Shown: positions 53,101 through 61,839, counted from the stretch's first letter. The stretch is 64,000 nt of DNA from Phycisphaerae bacterium (GCA_030432255.1 JAUIHS010000019.1:1-64000), one strand, 5' to 3'. Numbers and translations: made by a program. Notes: generated by a model not told the origin, from the sequence alone.

Positions 53101-53212
53101 TCCGCTCCTCGAGGGGTTCGTAGACGATGGGACGCGCGGTCTGGGGGCGAACGGATGTGCGGGGCATCAGGACGGGTCTCCTCGGGTGTCTTGTGCCTAT
53201 CGGTCGGCTCAT
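50195..53212 (-). CDS. large LEPR-type surface protein with cyclophilin PPIase domain
   Basis: The 1005-residue product starts with a basic stretch and the planctomycete LEPR-type motif YEPLEERILLSADCP (residues 31-45). A cyclophilin domain (about 167-315) keeps the key residues: FFHRLVEDFVIQGGGFF, GTIAMAKM, SEWFFNFG and GGFTVFGQI. About 650 residues of beta-solenoid-like sequence follow, rich in repeats such as IKGDVxxGDFTI. I chose ATG 53212 (GGAG eight bases upstream); ATG 53167 is possible. Probably exported; the proline isomerase may assist folding of surface proteins (inference). Confidence 0.87.
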   Translation of the reverse strand: MSRPIGTRHPRRPVLMPRTSVRPQTARPIVYEPLEERILLSADCPVIELIEGDNRGLVTLTSSLELRAGTINGQSIRVLAAGSDGLIGTDDDVQISADISYDTDTRQIRIDGNVDADQRYRVIVDGSQIVSTEGVALDAEFNGFGEDTGDGEAGGILDIYSASTVTPVARLVTDFGNIDIELFEDETPLTVANFLRYSNDGLYDQSFFHRLVEDFVIQGGGFFANEELEEIPKFGTVQNEPGISNLRGTIAMAKMAGNPDSATSEWFFNFGNNSANLDNQNGGFTVFGQITDAAGLQVLDDLHELTTVNATSQGSPFGEIPVLDEAAFEDAGNSVEPDNLISFERISLLVEFSNEPFQQLDLTGAATMTNPEGDATVTFVDVTGSGILTGSDFFEVKFNNNDRIKSITLSKDTPNVPIGIVISGTDEVGSIKDSRTGGAPDLAYLISSAKINNINLKSGITGMDLNNVIAPGIIFSDNIDDDSRRDDPLALYVEGGFVQSIKIDGNVTGDIVIMNGAGKINIKGDVIDGDFTIMDAGNGNRSVSITADRVNKSAVRSTMAIGTIKVTDWRDTGVIRNEIEAPSIRGITTTGSSSVNGDLDVGINVTGDDQEMDLGSVNIKGDVFMGEWTVNGDSGPIKIKGDVLNWSLDVDGDLRSLDFGDATNVSVFVQNNLSSKLKVNSWNGGTLDVDLLRNVSVKENASVDIIVNNSAQDDITNINFSVGGDFDGGSIFAFGGARSIKVKGDVTDAEFRFADTIRKVQLGEVSNSVIEALNGARRLLFTSWDGGEIRGDQYNRIEAKGANGVPGDLRATLSLGSFVTLKTSRGGDLEATGTMVSGETIDIAGDIVDSDLSITSGNFFFPTSLETLRIGGSLDRSNFRTTGDIDNVEMRGMFDSVLASGGPASLFSLPSSASGFNTFATLHSVRITGLSGSMSFDNSVIAALGLGDVTITMPDMSNGGIPIGVAASSIDSITTMFSSGSETMNNPAASVAFGDYQIRVGFQPA

Positions 53213-53257
53213 GTTACCGACTCCATCGGAAGAAGATTCAATACCGGGCTCGGTTCG

Positions 53258-53286
53258 TTGTTCCCTGTCTGCCGGTGACTTACACT
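53258..53286 (+). promoter_or_regulatory. predicted promoter of the 53320 sulfotransferase-like gene
   Basis: TTGTTC (53258-53263), a 17-bp spacer and TACACT (53281-53286), within the 107-base divergent region shared with the LEPR gene. Confidence 0.45.
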
Positions 53287-53319
53287 CCCCCGGGCGGACG
53301 CTGTCCGCCATCTGTACGT

Positions 53320-54165
53320 ATGGACGCCCGCGGCGGTTCTCCGGAGCCTGCCAATGCACTTCGGACCCCCTCAGTGCCTCAGGACAAGCCGGTCATTCGC
53401 ATCATCCATCATCTGGCCCGGTCCGGCGGGACGCTCATGTCGCGCTGTCTCGGATGCATGCAGGGCGTCACGCTGCTGAGCGAGATTCACCCCCGCATCG
53501 CCCTCAACGATCGGGCCACGGCGCTGGCACAGGCTCGCGACTGGTTCCGGCTCGTGCGACCTGATGAGGTTGCTCGCCTCCGGAAATCGCGCGACGGGTT
53601 CCAGGCGTCCATCGAGTTGATTGCCGAGCGTGCAGCCGCGAAGCGGGCGCCGCTCGTCATCCGGGACTGGAGTCACATCGACTATCACGGTGTCCCTTAC
53701 GTCCGGACGCCTGCGCAGGAGCCGGCGCTGATCCGGAGTCTTGAGAGTGCGTTCGAGGTGCGCTCGGTCTCGACCGTGCGTCATCCGATCGATCAATGGC
53801 TGAGCCTGCGGCGGCTCACCGTGATGCAGGGCGCGATCACGCTGGGGCAGTACCTCACGGGCTGTCGTCGCTTCGCCGAGTTCGCGGCTGAGACCGGGTT
53901 CGTTCGCTACGAGGACTTCACGAAGGATCCCGACCAGGCGCTGGCCACCCTGACTCGTCAGATCGACGTCGAGATGGACCCGGACTGGGCGGAGAAGTGG
54001 GGGAGTTACACGAAGATCACCGGTGCTGTATCGGGATCGCGCGGGAAGGAGCAGATCCGGCCGCTTCCCCGGCAGTCGCACGAGGCTGACCTCGAAGGGC
54101 GGTTCGCGGCGTCTGATGACTACCAGCGCACGATCGAACTGCTGGGGTACGATCACCCGGTCTGA
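53320..54165 (+). CDS. sulfotransferase-like protein
   Basis: The 281-residue product has a 5'-phosphosulfate-loop-like motif HHLARSGGTLMSRCL (about residues 28-42) and a 3'-phosphate region VRSVSTVRHPIDQWLSLRRL, as in the sulfotransferase superfamily. A C-terminal region (PDWAEKWGSYTKITGAVSGS) resembles family members that act on carbohydrates or proteins. The ATG at 53320 follows a promoter-like pair. Its 3' end overlaps the convergent TPR glycosyltransferase gene by 13 bases. The acceptor is unknown. Confidence 0.8.
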   Translation: MDARGGSPEPANALRTPSVPQDKPVIRIIHHLARSGGTLMSRCLGCMQGVTLLSEIHPRIALNDRATALAQARDWFRLVRPDEVARLRKSRDGFQASIELIAERAAAKRAPLVIRDWSHIDYHGVPYVRTPAQEPALIRSLESAFEVRSVSTVRHPIDQWLSLRRLTVMQGAITLGQYLTGCRRFAEFAAETGFVRYEDFTKDPDQALATLTRQIDVEMDPDWAEKWGSYTKITGAVSGSRGKEQIRPLPRQSHEADLEGRFAASDDYQRTIELLGYDHPV

Positions 54166-56249
54166 TCGGCGCACCAGCGACGCCACAGTTCCCGGAGTGC
54201 TGCCTCGAAGTCGCCCGCGAATGCAGGCCCGTTGCAGAGTGGTGATCCGAGCAGACGATCGCGCAGTGTGTCTCGGAGTGCACTGAGTTGTTGTACGTCA
54301 CCGGCCAGTCGACAGGCGGCTTCGAGGTACGCGCTGTCAGAGTCCACGGCGAGTTCAGGCATACCCACGCTCCTGAGCAGGCTGCCGCCGACCCGGTGAT
54401 TGTGAGTGCGACCCATGAGGCAGACGACCGGGACGCCCATGTAGAGCGCCTCGCAGGTTGTCGTCGTGCCGTGATACGGGAACGTATCGAGCGCGATATC
54501 AACCTGGTTGTACGTCTCCAGGTGCTCGCGGGTGTCTTTTGTCCAGCCGACGTTTTCAATGCGCTCACCTGCGACGCCCCGTTCTTCGAACATGCCGCGG
54601 AAGCGGTCGCGCGTGCCTTCATCCGTCAGAGATCGGTTCTTGAGGAGCAGGCGGGAGTCGGGGACCCTCTTCAGCAGGTGTGCCCACAGGTCGATGACGC
54701 GCTCGGTCATCTTCGGGAGGTTGTTGAAGGAGCCGAAGGTCACACGTCCGCTCTGCTGCATGGGGAGCGATCCGACTTCGGCGCCGACCTGTGGTGGTGC
54801 ATAGCAGATGAACGTGCGGGGCAGGCGGATGCGCTCTTCGACGTACGTTGCTTCGATATCCTCGAACTCGGGCGGATCCGTGATGTCATCGACGATCCGG
54901 TAGCCGATCGCGGCGAGTCCCGTTGTGTTCGGATAGCCGAGCCACGTCACCTGAACAGGCGCGGGACGATGCGCGAAGACACCGAGGCGATTTCCGCCGG
55001 TGTGACCGGCGCAGTCGACGAGGATGTCGATCGCATCGTCGGCCACCATCTGAGCAACGTTGGCGTCCGACACGCCGGTCGTGATCCGCCAATGGGCCGC
55101 GGCTTCCCGCAGTCGGTCGGTGTATGCATCCGCGGAGTGCACCTCTGCGTACGCGAACACCTCGTAGTGCGCCTGATCGTGGTTGTGGAAGAGCGGGTCG
55201 AGGAAGTACGCGCAGGAGTGGGTGCGGAAGTCCGGTGAGACGTAGCCGATGCGGAGGCGCCGGTCGGGGTCGATCGCATTGGCATGGGAGCTGTGCGGCG
55301 TGATCGCGGCCCCCATCCGGCTTCCCCACGAGCGGGCCGGCTCGACGACTTGATCCGGCTCCAGGTCCGCAGCGTAGTTCAGGGACATGATCAGATTGCT
55401 GCGCGCGGTGTCGTAGTCCGAACGGATGGAGAGCGCCCGCCGGTAGGCTTCCAGTGCGTCGTGGAGGCGTCCCTGGCTGAGCAGCGCGTTGCCGAGGCTG
55501 TTGGCGGCGACTTCATTCCCGGGTGCGAGTCGAAGGGCGCGCTGGCAGATGTCTACGGCTTCGGCAAGCCGACCGGAACTTCGCAGAGCATTGCCAAGGT
55601 TGGTGCACGCGTCGATGTCAGCGGGGCTGGCCGCGAGTACTTCCTTGAAGCGTGCGATGGCGTCATCCATCCGCCCGAGTTGCATCAGCGCATTGCCGAG
55701 GCTGTTCCGCGGCGCGGTCATGGAGGGGTTGCTCTCGATGGCTTCGAGGTAGAGCGGGATCGCCTCCTGCGTGCGCCCGGTGTCGGTGAGCATGTTTGCG
55801 AGGTTGCAGAGCGCCGCTGCGTATCCCGATCGGGCGCGCATGGCGGCCCGATACGAGTCCTCAGCCTCCTCGACATCTCCAAGTTCGCGCAGCGCGTTGG
55901 CCCGGTTGTAGTGGGCGGCGGCCAGGTCGGGCTTGAGCGCGATGGCGCGATCGAAGGCCGAGACGGCTGCGCGACCCTGGCCCTTCCGGAGCAGTGCAAT
56001 GCCGAGGTTCACATGAAATGTCGGTTCTGACGGCCGAAGCGTTGCCGCACTCTGCAGGTGCTTGATGGCGCCGTCATGGTCACCCTGCTGAAGGTGAGAC
56101 AGGCCGACGAGGCTGGCAGCATCGGCGTTACGTGGCTGGCGACGAAGCACCTGCCGCGCGAGCTCTGCAGCATCGGCGAAACGTCCGGCCCGAAACGCAT
56201 CACGGGCAGATTGGAGTGACTGGCGCGGGTCCATGGGACCCGAGAGCAT
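54153..56249 (-). CDS. TPR protein with SPINDLY/OGT-type glycosyltransferase domain (GT41)
   Basis: The 698-residue product has about nine TPR units in residues 1-320 (GNALMQLGRMDDAIARFKEV and relatives). A GT41 catalytic domain follows: RIGYVSPDFRTHSCAYFLDP, DILVDCAGHTGGNRLGVFA, QVTWLGYPNTTG, VTFGSFNNLPKMTERVI and YHGTTTTCEALYMGVPVV. Related enzymes move GlcNAc or fucose to protein serine/threonine. The start may be 56249 or 56234. The neighbouring sulfotransferase-like and LEPR genes hint at surface protein modification (inference). Confidence 0.92.
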   Translation of the reverse strand: MLSGPMDPRQSLQSARDAFRAGRFADAAELARQVLRRQPRNADAASLVGLSHLQQGDHDGAIKHLQSAATLRPSEPTFHVNLGIALLRKGQGRAAVSAFDRAIALKPDLAAAHYNRANALRELGDVEEAEDSYRAAMRARSGYAAALCNLANMLTDTGRTQEAIPLYLEAIESNPSMTAPRNSLGNALMQLGRMDDAIARFKEVLAASPADIDACTNLGNALRSSGRLAEAVDICQRALRLAPGNEVAANSLGNALLSQGRLHDALEAYRRALSIRSDYDTARSNLIMSLNYAADLEPDQVVEPARSWGSRMGAAITPHSSHANAIDPDRRLRIGYVSPDFRTHSCAYFLDPLFHNHDQAHYEVFAYAEVHSADAYTDRLREAAAHWRITTGVSDANVAQMVADDAIDILVDCAGHTGGNRLGVFAHRPAPVQVTWLGYPNTTGLAAIGYRIVDDITDPPEFEDIEATYVEERIRLPRTFICYAPPQVGAEVGSLPMQQSGRVTFGSFNNLPKMTERVIDLWAHLLKRVPDSRLLLKNRSLTDEGTRDRFRGMFEERGVAGERIENVGWTKDTREHLETYNQVDIALDTFPYHGTTTTCEALYMGVPVVCLMGRTHNHRVGGSLLRSVGMPELAVDSDSAYLEAACRLAGDVQQLSALRDTLRDRLLGSPLCNGPAFAGDFEAALRELWRRWCADQTG

Positions 56250-56275
56250 ACCGTCGATCGCCTCACGGCTGGGCG

Positions 56276-57391
56276 TCAGTTGCTGGCGGTCTGCTCCGAG
56301 GGGAGGACTCGGGCGAAGAGGTCCAGGCCGTTGGTCTCGCCATTCATGGTGACACGGATGATCGAGTGCTGGAAGCCTTCCGAGCCGGGATGCGGCGTCA
56401 CCTTCAGCCGGTAGACCAGGGAGCCGCTCCTGGGTGCATCATCACGATCCACGAACTCGAGATCGAGGCCATCACCTTCCGCCTTGAAGGACACCGAGTC
56501 CGCCGTGCCGCGACCAACGCCCTTGACGGTGATGCTGATCTCCTCGGACTCTCCGATTCGGAGTTCGGGGATGAGGATGCGGTCCTCAATGGGGCGGAAC
56601 TTGAGTGTCGGATCCATGAGCGAGTTGTGCTGCACGACGTCGTGGATGATGACGCGCAGGTCCATCATGCGCGCATCGGCGTGGTCGGTCTCAATGATCA
56701 TCCAGCGCGGCAGGTCCGTGACTTTCTTCTTCGACCAGTCATACTGGAGGACGTAGGAGTTCCTCGGCTTGTCATTGTCCGGGTCGAACCCGAGGAAGCT
56801 GGGGTGTTCGCCATTGGTGGCGAGAACGCTGAAGGGCTCACCGTTGATGGAGTCCAGCGTGATGAGTCCGAGTTTCTGATTGATGCCGCGAAGCCCGTTC
56901 TTGTTGATCTTGACGGCGTAGGTGACTTCCCCGGTGACGTACGCGGTGAAGGGCTTGGAGTAGCCTTGACAGAAGACGCGGACTTCTCTTCGGAAGGGCG
57001 CGATGTTCTGGTTGGCCTGGTAGGTCACCGTGAAGGGGATGCACTCCCCGGGCGGAATCACCTTGGTTTCGAGTTCCATGACGGTGCAGGAGCACTCGGT
57101 CGTGGTGCGCAGGATCGTGATGGGCTTGAGACTGCGATTGCAGAGTTCAACGGTGCGGACATGATCCGACGATGGTGCGATGTCGCCGAGAAAGAGGCCG
57201 TTGTCCTTGATCTCAAGCGGTGGAACGGGTCCCTGGAAGCGACCGAAGTCACGCTTCCGGTCAATGAGCCGCGTGGGCTGATCCTGGGCGCCCTGGGTCA
57301 GTTCCTGGGCATGGAGGGTGGGCGTGGTGAGCAGCAGGCTGACAAGCGCTGCGACACAGAGACCAGACACACGTTGCAAGCGATGGATCAC
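56276..57391 (-). CDS. DUF1573 (ASPM-SPD-2-Hydin-like) exported protein
   Basis: The 371-residue product has a signal peptide ending in PTLHA. An Ig-like DUF1573 module follows, with FLGDIAPSSDHVRTVELCNRS, ILRTTTECSCTVMELE (paired cysteines) and VIPPGECIPFTVTY. A second beta-sandwich follows (about 220-370). I placed the start at GTG 57391 because GGAG stands six bases upstream and the signal peptide begins there; longer frames lack a signal. Function is unknown, probably periplasmic. Confidence 0.83.
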   Translation of the reverse strand: MIHRLQRVSGLCVAALVSLLLTTPTLHAQELTQGAQDQPTRLIDRKRDFGRFQGPVPPLEIKDNGLFLGDIAPSSDHVRTVELCNRSLKPITILRTTTECSCTVMELETKVIPPGECIPFTVTYQANQNIAPFRREVRVFCQGYSKPFTAYVTGEVTYAVKINKNGLRGINQKLGLITLDSINGEPFSVLATNGEHPSFLGFDPDNDKPRNSYVLQYDWSKKKVTDLPRWMIIETDHADARMMDLRVIIHDVVQHNSLMDPTLKFRPIEDRILIPELRIGESEEISITVKGVGRGTADSVSFKAEGDGLDLEFVDRDDAPRSGSLVYRLKVTPHPGSEGFQHSIIRVTMNGETNGLDLFARVLPSEQTASN

Positions 57392-57554
57392 GATTCTCTC
57401 CTCACGTCGGAATCCGGTAGCGGACTGCGATCTTTCATCGGACATTCCGGTCGGCTTCGGGACCGACAGCGGCTGCCTCGCCCAGAGTCTACCGGTGCAT
57501 CGCGGCCGCGTTGCTGTGAACAGGATACGAACGGCGAGAGCCCGGGCCGAAGGC
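57392..57554. other. 163-base gap between sdhB and the DUF1573 gene
   Basis: It contains a -10-like TAGACT on the minus strand (57486-57491) that could serve the DUF1573 gene with a leader of nearly 90 bases. No gene or clear terminator was seen. Confidence 0.4.
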
Positions 57555-58409
57555 TCAGGAGCCGCTGAAGAACTTGCGGATGTTGTGGAAGGTGACGGCA
57601 CGGCCGACCTTGCCGATGGACTCCGTCAGGGGGATTTCCTTGGGGCAGACCTGCACACAGTTCTGGGCGTTGCCGCAGTCGGAGACGCCACCCGGCTTCG
57701 ACATCTCGTCGAGGCGCTTCTTCTTGAGCGTAGCGCCGGTGCGATGGTCGTTGAAGTACTGCACCTGGCTGATGACGGCGGCCCCTGCAAAGGAGGTTGC
57801 CCACTTTGCCTCGTCGTCCTCCAGCGTGTACTGGGGGCACGCCTCCAGGCAGCAGCCGCAGGACATGCAGGTGCTGAGCCGGTATCGGTCCTGCTGGTCG
57901 TCGGGAGTCTCGTTGGGGCCGGCGCCGAGGTCGTAGGTGCCGTCGATGGGAACCCACGCCTTCACGCGCTTCAGGGTGTCGAAGAGTCGACGCCGGTCGA
58001 CGAAGAGGTCGCGCACCACCGGGAACTTGCTCATGGGCTCAAGCATGACCTCGTCGCCGTCATTCGGAGCGTAATCATCCATCAGGCAGGAGCACGCCTG
58101 CCGGACCTTCCCGTTGATCACCATCGTGCACGCGCCGCAGACTTCCTCAAGGCAGCCGCAGTCGAAGACGACCGGTGTGCTGTCCTTCCCCTCGGTGGTC
58201 TTCGGGTTGGCTGCGATCCACTGAAGGCATGAGATCACGTTGGCGGAGCCGCTTCCCGCGCTGCTGGCCTGCACGGGGACGTTGAACGTCTCCCACCGTA
58301 CCGGCTTGCCCGGACCATCCTGTCGTTTGATCCGAAAGCGCACCGTGCGGGTGCCGGCTGACTCCGCCGGGGTTGCTGTGGTTCCGTTGCTCTGTTGCTG
58401 TGCCGTCAT
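57555..58409 (-). CDS. sdhB: succinate dehydrogenase iron-sulfur subunit
   Basis: The 284-residue product has the plant-type 2Fe-2S ligands in DCGCLEEVCGACTMVINGK and the C-terminal cluster motifs CMSCGCCLEACPQY and CGNAQNCVQVCPKEIP. It passes electrons from SdhA to the membrane heme/quinone site. It begins 21 bases after sdhA and ends the sdhC-sdhA-sdhB unit, the gene order typical of type-B succinate:quinone oxidoreductases. Confidence 0.94.
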   Translation of the reverse strand: MTAQQQSNGTTATPAESAGTRTVRFRIKRQDGPGKPVRWETFNVPVQASSAGSGSANVISCLQWIAANPKTTEGKDSTPVVFDCGCLEEVCGACTMVINGKVRQACSCLMDDYAPNDGDEVMLEPMSKFPVVRDLFVDRRRLFDTLKRVKAWVPIDGTYDLGAGPNETPDDQQDRYRLSTCMSCGCCLEACPQYTLEDDEAKWATSFAGAAVISQVQYFNDHRTGATLKKKRLDEMSKPGGVSDCGNAQNCVQVCPKEIPLTESIGKVGRAVTFHNIRKFFSGS

Positions 58410-58430
58410 ATCAATCTGCTTCCTTGAAAC

Positions 58431-60344
58431 TCAGACGGTCTGCTCTTGCTTCTCTTCGCTCTCTTCCGACTCGACGCGCCCGTAGGTGCGCGCCCGCGGC
58501 TCGACGAGACCGATCTCGACCGGTTCATACTCAATGCGTGCCTGACCCGACCCGGAGTCGTAGGTGGCGACCGTGGTGCGGAGGAAGTCCGCATCGTTGC
58601 GCTCCGGATGGTCGGTGCGGAAGTGAGAGCCGCGCGACTCGCGCCGCTCCAGCCCGCCTCGGAGGATCACGTCGGCCAGGGCAATCATGTCGCCCACCGC
58701 CCGCGTCCACGAGAGGTTCTGGTTGGTCCAGACCGCGCCGTCAGAGAGGCTGATGCGGCCGAACCGGTCGCGCAGTTCGCCGAGTGTTCCCAGTGCCTGT
58801 TCCAGCCGCGGTCCGCTCTTCACGACCGTCGATGCCGCCGTCATCTCCTCGCCGAGTTCCTTCGCGATGACATAGGGGTTTTCACCGCCGGAACGATTCG
58901 TGAGATCGGCGATCTTGTCCTCTTCCGCCTTGACCGCGCTGTCGAAGACGCTCTGTGACATGCCGGAGGCGGGCTGCCCGGAGTGGTTGCGCACGTGATT
59001 CACCACGCCCACACCGCTGAAGAGTCCATCGAAGATGCACGAGAGCAATGCGTTGGCGCCGAGGCGATTGGCGCCGTGGAACTGGTAGTTCACTTCACCG
59101 AAGGCGTACAGCCCCGGGATGTTCGTCATCATGTTGATCGGTGAATCCGGCTCCATGCCGCGAAGGTCATCCTTCGGCTGGTACTGCGTCCAGAGTCCGC
59201 CCATCGAGTAATGCACGCCGGGGAAGATCTTCATCGGCACTTCGCAGGGATCTTCACCTGCGAACTTGCGATAGATCTCCATGATGCCGCCGAGTTTGCG
59301 CTCGAGTTCCTCGGAGTCCTTGAAGGACAGGTCGAGATACACCATGTTGCCGCCACCGACCCCGAGGCCGTCCATGCACACCTGGAAGATCTCGCGCGTC
59401 GCGATGTCTCGCGGCACGATGTTGCCGTATGCCGGGTACTTCTCTTCGAGGAAGTAGTAGCGCTCGTCATCCGGCACCTGTCGAGGGTCGCGAGCTGAAT
59501 CCGGGTGCGGACCCCATGAGCCATCCTCGTTTCGCATGCCGGGAACCCAGACGCGTCCGCCCTCGCCGCGTGCCGACTCGGACATCAGGCGCAGCTTGTC
59601 GGCGCCGGGAATGGCGGTCGGGTGCACCTGGATGAACTCGCCGTTGCCGTAGCGTGCCCCGAGCTGGTAGCAACGCGACGCCGCAGCGCCGTTGCACATC
59701 ACCGAGTTGGTGGACTTGCCGAAGACGATGCCGCAACCGCCGGTGGCCATGACGACCGCGTCCGCACGGAATGCACGGGTCTGCATGGTGCGCATGTCCT
59801 GGGCGACGATACCGACGCAGCGTCCGTCGTCTCCGATGATGGGTCGCAGGAATTCCCAGAACTCCCACTTGGTCACACGTTCCTCGGACTCGAAGCGTCG
59901 CACCTGTTCGTCGAGGGCGTAGATGAGCTGCTGGCCTGTCGTGGCGCCCGCGAAGTGCGTTCGCTTGTAGAGGGAACCACCGAAGAGGCGCAGATCGCGC
60001 TGACCTTCCGCAGTCCGGTTGAAAGGAACACCCATGCGATCGAGCAGATCAATGATGCGCGGCGCCATGTGCGCCATCTCATAGACGGGCGGCTGATGCT
60101 GCAGGAAGTCGCCGCCGTAGACAGTCTCGTCAAAGTGCTCGTACTCGCTGTACCCCTGCTGACGGGCGATCTCGTTGCACGCGTTGATGCCGCCCTGGGC
60201 ACACACGGAATGGGATCGCTTGACCGGAACAAGTGAGAAGAGGTCGACCGGCAAGCCGGATTCGCAGATGCGAATGGTCGCCGCGAGACCTGCCAGCCCG
60301 CCGCCCACCACGATCACACGTTGCTGTTGGGAAGGCATCGACAC
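58431..60344 (-). CDS. sdhA: succinate dehydrogenase/fumarate reductase flavoprotein subunit
   Basis: The 637-residue product has the FAD site VIVVGGGLAGLAATIRI, the flavin-linkage region KRSHSVCAQGGINACNEIA, active-site sequence HPTAIPGADKLRLMSESARGEGG and HYSMGGLWTQYQ. Succinate is oxidised to fumarate (or the reverse) at the cytoplasmic face. The GTG start at 60344 has AGGAGG nine bases upstream and lies one base after the sdhC stop; an ATG at 60338 is less well placed. Confidence 0.95.
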   Translation of the reverse strand: MSMPSQQQRVIVVGGGLAGLAATIRICESGLPVDLFSLVPVKRSHSVCAQGGINACNEIARQQGYSEYEHFDETVYGGDFLQHQPPVYEMAHMAPRIIDLLDRMGVPFNRTAEGQRDLRLFGGSLYKRTHFAGATTGQQLIYALDEQVRRFESEERVTKWEFWEFLRPIIGDDGRCVGIVAQDMRTMQTRAFRADAVVMATGGCGIVFGKSTNSVMCNGAAASRCYQLGARYGNGEFIQVHPTAIPGADKLRLMSESARGEGGRVWVPGMRNEDGSWGPHPDSARDPRQVPDDERYYFLEEKYPAYGNIVPRDIATREIFQVCMDGLGVGGGNMVYLDLSFKDSEELERKLGGIMEIYRKFAGEDPCEVPMKIFPGVHYSMGGLWTQYQPKDDLRGMEPDSPINMMTNIPGLYAFGEVNYQFHGANRLGANALLSCIFDGLFSGVGVVNHVRNHSGQPASGMSQSVFDSAVKAEEDKIADLTNRSGGENPYVIAKELGEEMTAASTVVKSGPRLEQALGTLGELRDRFGRISLSDGAVWTNQNLSWTRAVGDMIALADVILRGGLERRESRGSHFRTDHPERNDADFLRTTVATYDSGSGQARIEYEPVEIGLVEPRARTYGRVESEESEEKQEQTV

Positions 60345-60345
60345 G

Positions 60346-61164
60346 TCAATGATCCTCCTTGGAAGTGGCGGTTGAGAGGGTGTCGGCCTGCTCGGGGGTC
60401 GCTGCGTGCGACTCGATCATCTGCATCTCCGTCTCGCGGGCCTTGTCCACATCGAGTGCCGCGAAACCGATGATCGCTGCCCAGCCGGCGAACATGAGTC
60501 CGACTCCGAGGCCGGCACACACGTAGCCCCAGCGTTTCTGAGCGGCTTCGGAAATGGTCAGGCCCCATGTGATCGCGGCGGTCCACAGTCCGTTCGCGAA
60601 GTGGTAGACGAGGAGCGTGACACCGAGGAAGTAGAAGCATGCAATGGCGAAGCCCATGGCGGTGAAACCGTCGGGACTGCCTTGCATGATGGCGCCCATG
60701 GTGGAGCCGGCGAATTCGGCCGACCACTCCGTTCCTCCGGGAACGAGGAACGTCCATCCCCAGCGCAGTGTCGCGACGTGATACAGGATGAAGATCAACC
60801 CGATGTAGCCGCTGATGCGCTGGAGCGAGTAGCGGAGGTTGCCACCGTAGCCGTAGCTCGCCAGGTTGGACTTGCCGGAGCGGGCGTAGTAGATGCCGAG
60901 CAGCGCATGGAATGCGATGGGGATCCACAGGCCGAAGATCTCGATCAGCAGCAGGAAGGGAATGCTGTGAATGAAGCTGACTTCGTGCTGGAATTCGGCA
61001 GCGCCGCCATGCATGCCATCCCACTTGCCATTGGCGTGTCCCCAGAGGATCGCCGAGTTGGTCGTGAGATGGCTGATCAGGAAGGCGCCTGCCGGCATGA
61101 TGCCGGAGAGGCTGTGCAGTCTGCGAAGCAGATAGTGGTGACGGTCAAGCAGGGATTCAGACAC
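60346..61164 (-). CDS. sdhC: succinate dehydrogenase cytochrome b558 subunit (type B, single membrane subunit)
   Basis: The 272-residue product has five membrane helices with histidines placed for two b hemes (SLSGIMPAGAFLISHLTTN, PIAFHALLGIYY, YIGLIFILYHVATLRWGW, LLVYHFANGLWTA). This is the single-anchor, type-B architecture found in Bacillus and Wolinella rather than separate SdhC and SdhD. The C-terminal 40 residues are acidic and soluble. The GTG start has GAGG upstream. It heads the sdhCAB operon. Confidence 0.92.
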   Translation of the reverse strand: MSESLLDRHHYLLRRLHSLSGIMPAGAFLISHLTTNSAILWGHANGKWDGMHGGAAEFQHEVSFIHSIPFLLLIEIFGLWIPIAFHALLGIYYARSGKSNLASYGYGGNLRYSLQRISGYIGLIFILYHVATLRWGWTFLVPGGTEWSAEFAGSTMGAIMQGSPDGFTAMGFAIACFYFLGVTLLVYHFANGLWTAAITWGLTISEAAQKRWGYVCAGLGVGLMFAGWAAIIGFAALDVDKARETEMQMIESHAATPEQADTLSTATSKEDH

Positions 61165-61219
61165 GGCTGGTCCTCAACAATGCCATGGTGAGTTCATGCG
61201 ATCCGACGTGGTGAGTCCT

Positions 61220-61660
61220 TCAACTCACGATCGGACCGGACGCCCCGTCACCCTGCCCCTTGGCGGCCTGCTCGGCGACCATTTTCGAAATCTCCACCCA
61301 GCGCATCCGCAGTTCATTCAGCGCGCCGGAGAGTTCGCTGGCTTCCTCCTCCGAGAGGTTGCCCTTGGTCTTCTCTTCCAGCACACCGAGCAGGTCGATG
61401 CTGTGCTTCGAGTACTCAAGATCAACGACCGCGCCACCCGTTTCCGGGTGCACCATGCCGCCGAGATACATGACCGCCTGTGTCGCCAGCATGCCGACCA
61501 TCGTGCGGAAATCCGCCGGCGGCAACTGCCCCTGGCCCGACTGAGCGCCCTTGGCCTCCGCTTCCGCCTCAGCCTCCGCGAGCTTCGCCTTCTCAGCCTG
61601 CGCCTGTGACTTCCAGTCGGAGTCCACGATGATCTTTGGAGCGTCCTCTTCGGAGGCCAT
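61220..61660 (-). CDS. DUF1844 protein
   Basis: The 146-residue product begins with an alanine/glutamate-rich helix and continues with the DUF1844 domain: DFRTMVGMLATQAVMYLGGM, DLEYSKHSIDLLGVLEEKTKGNLSEEE and LNELRMRWVEISK. The family is widespread and uncharacterised. The start ATG at 61660 has AAAGGA upstream. It precedes sdhC by 55 bases on the same strand, so it may share the operon. Confidence 0.9.
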   Translation of the reverse strand: MASEEDAPKIIVDSDWKSQAQAEKAKLAEAEAEAEAKGAQSGQGQLPPADFRTMVGMLATQAVMYLGGMVHPETGGAVVDLEYSKHSIDLLGVLEEKTKGNLSEEEASELSGALNELRMRWVEISKMVAEQAAKGQGDGASGPIVS

Positions 61661-61700
61661 GACGGCACGTCCTTTCGTTTCAGTCGACTCGCTTCCGAAA

Positions 61701-61716
61701 CCGATATGATTATCGG
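61701..61716. promoter_or_regulatory. inverted repeat in the DUF1844/isomerase divergent region
   Basis: CCGATA, four bases, TATCGG. A perfect 6-bp arm palindrome 41 bases before the DUF1844 start; possible operator. Confidence 0.35.
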
Positions 61717-61729
61717 CGGTACGGGTTTC

Positions 61730-61758
61730 TTGCGGGTCCTCGTGTGGATCTGTACGCT
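61730..61758 (+). promoter_or_regulatory. predicted promoter of the SurA-like gene
   Basis: TTGCGG (61730-61735), a 17-bp spacer and TACGCT (61753-61758), giving a leader of about 75 bases. Confidence 0.45.
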
Positions 61759-61839
61759 ATTCAGGCATCATAGAGCCATCCGCTGGATCGGACCGTGTGC
61801 CGGGGTGCCTTCTCAAGGAAATTCGGACGGGAACAATAC

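Noticed and set aside
50195..53212. Internal tandem repeats as a repeat element or CRISPR
   Set aside because: The repetition is at protein level (IKGDV-type turns) with diverged DNA, and there are no regular spacers.
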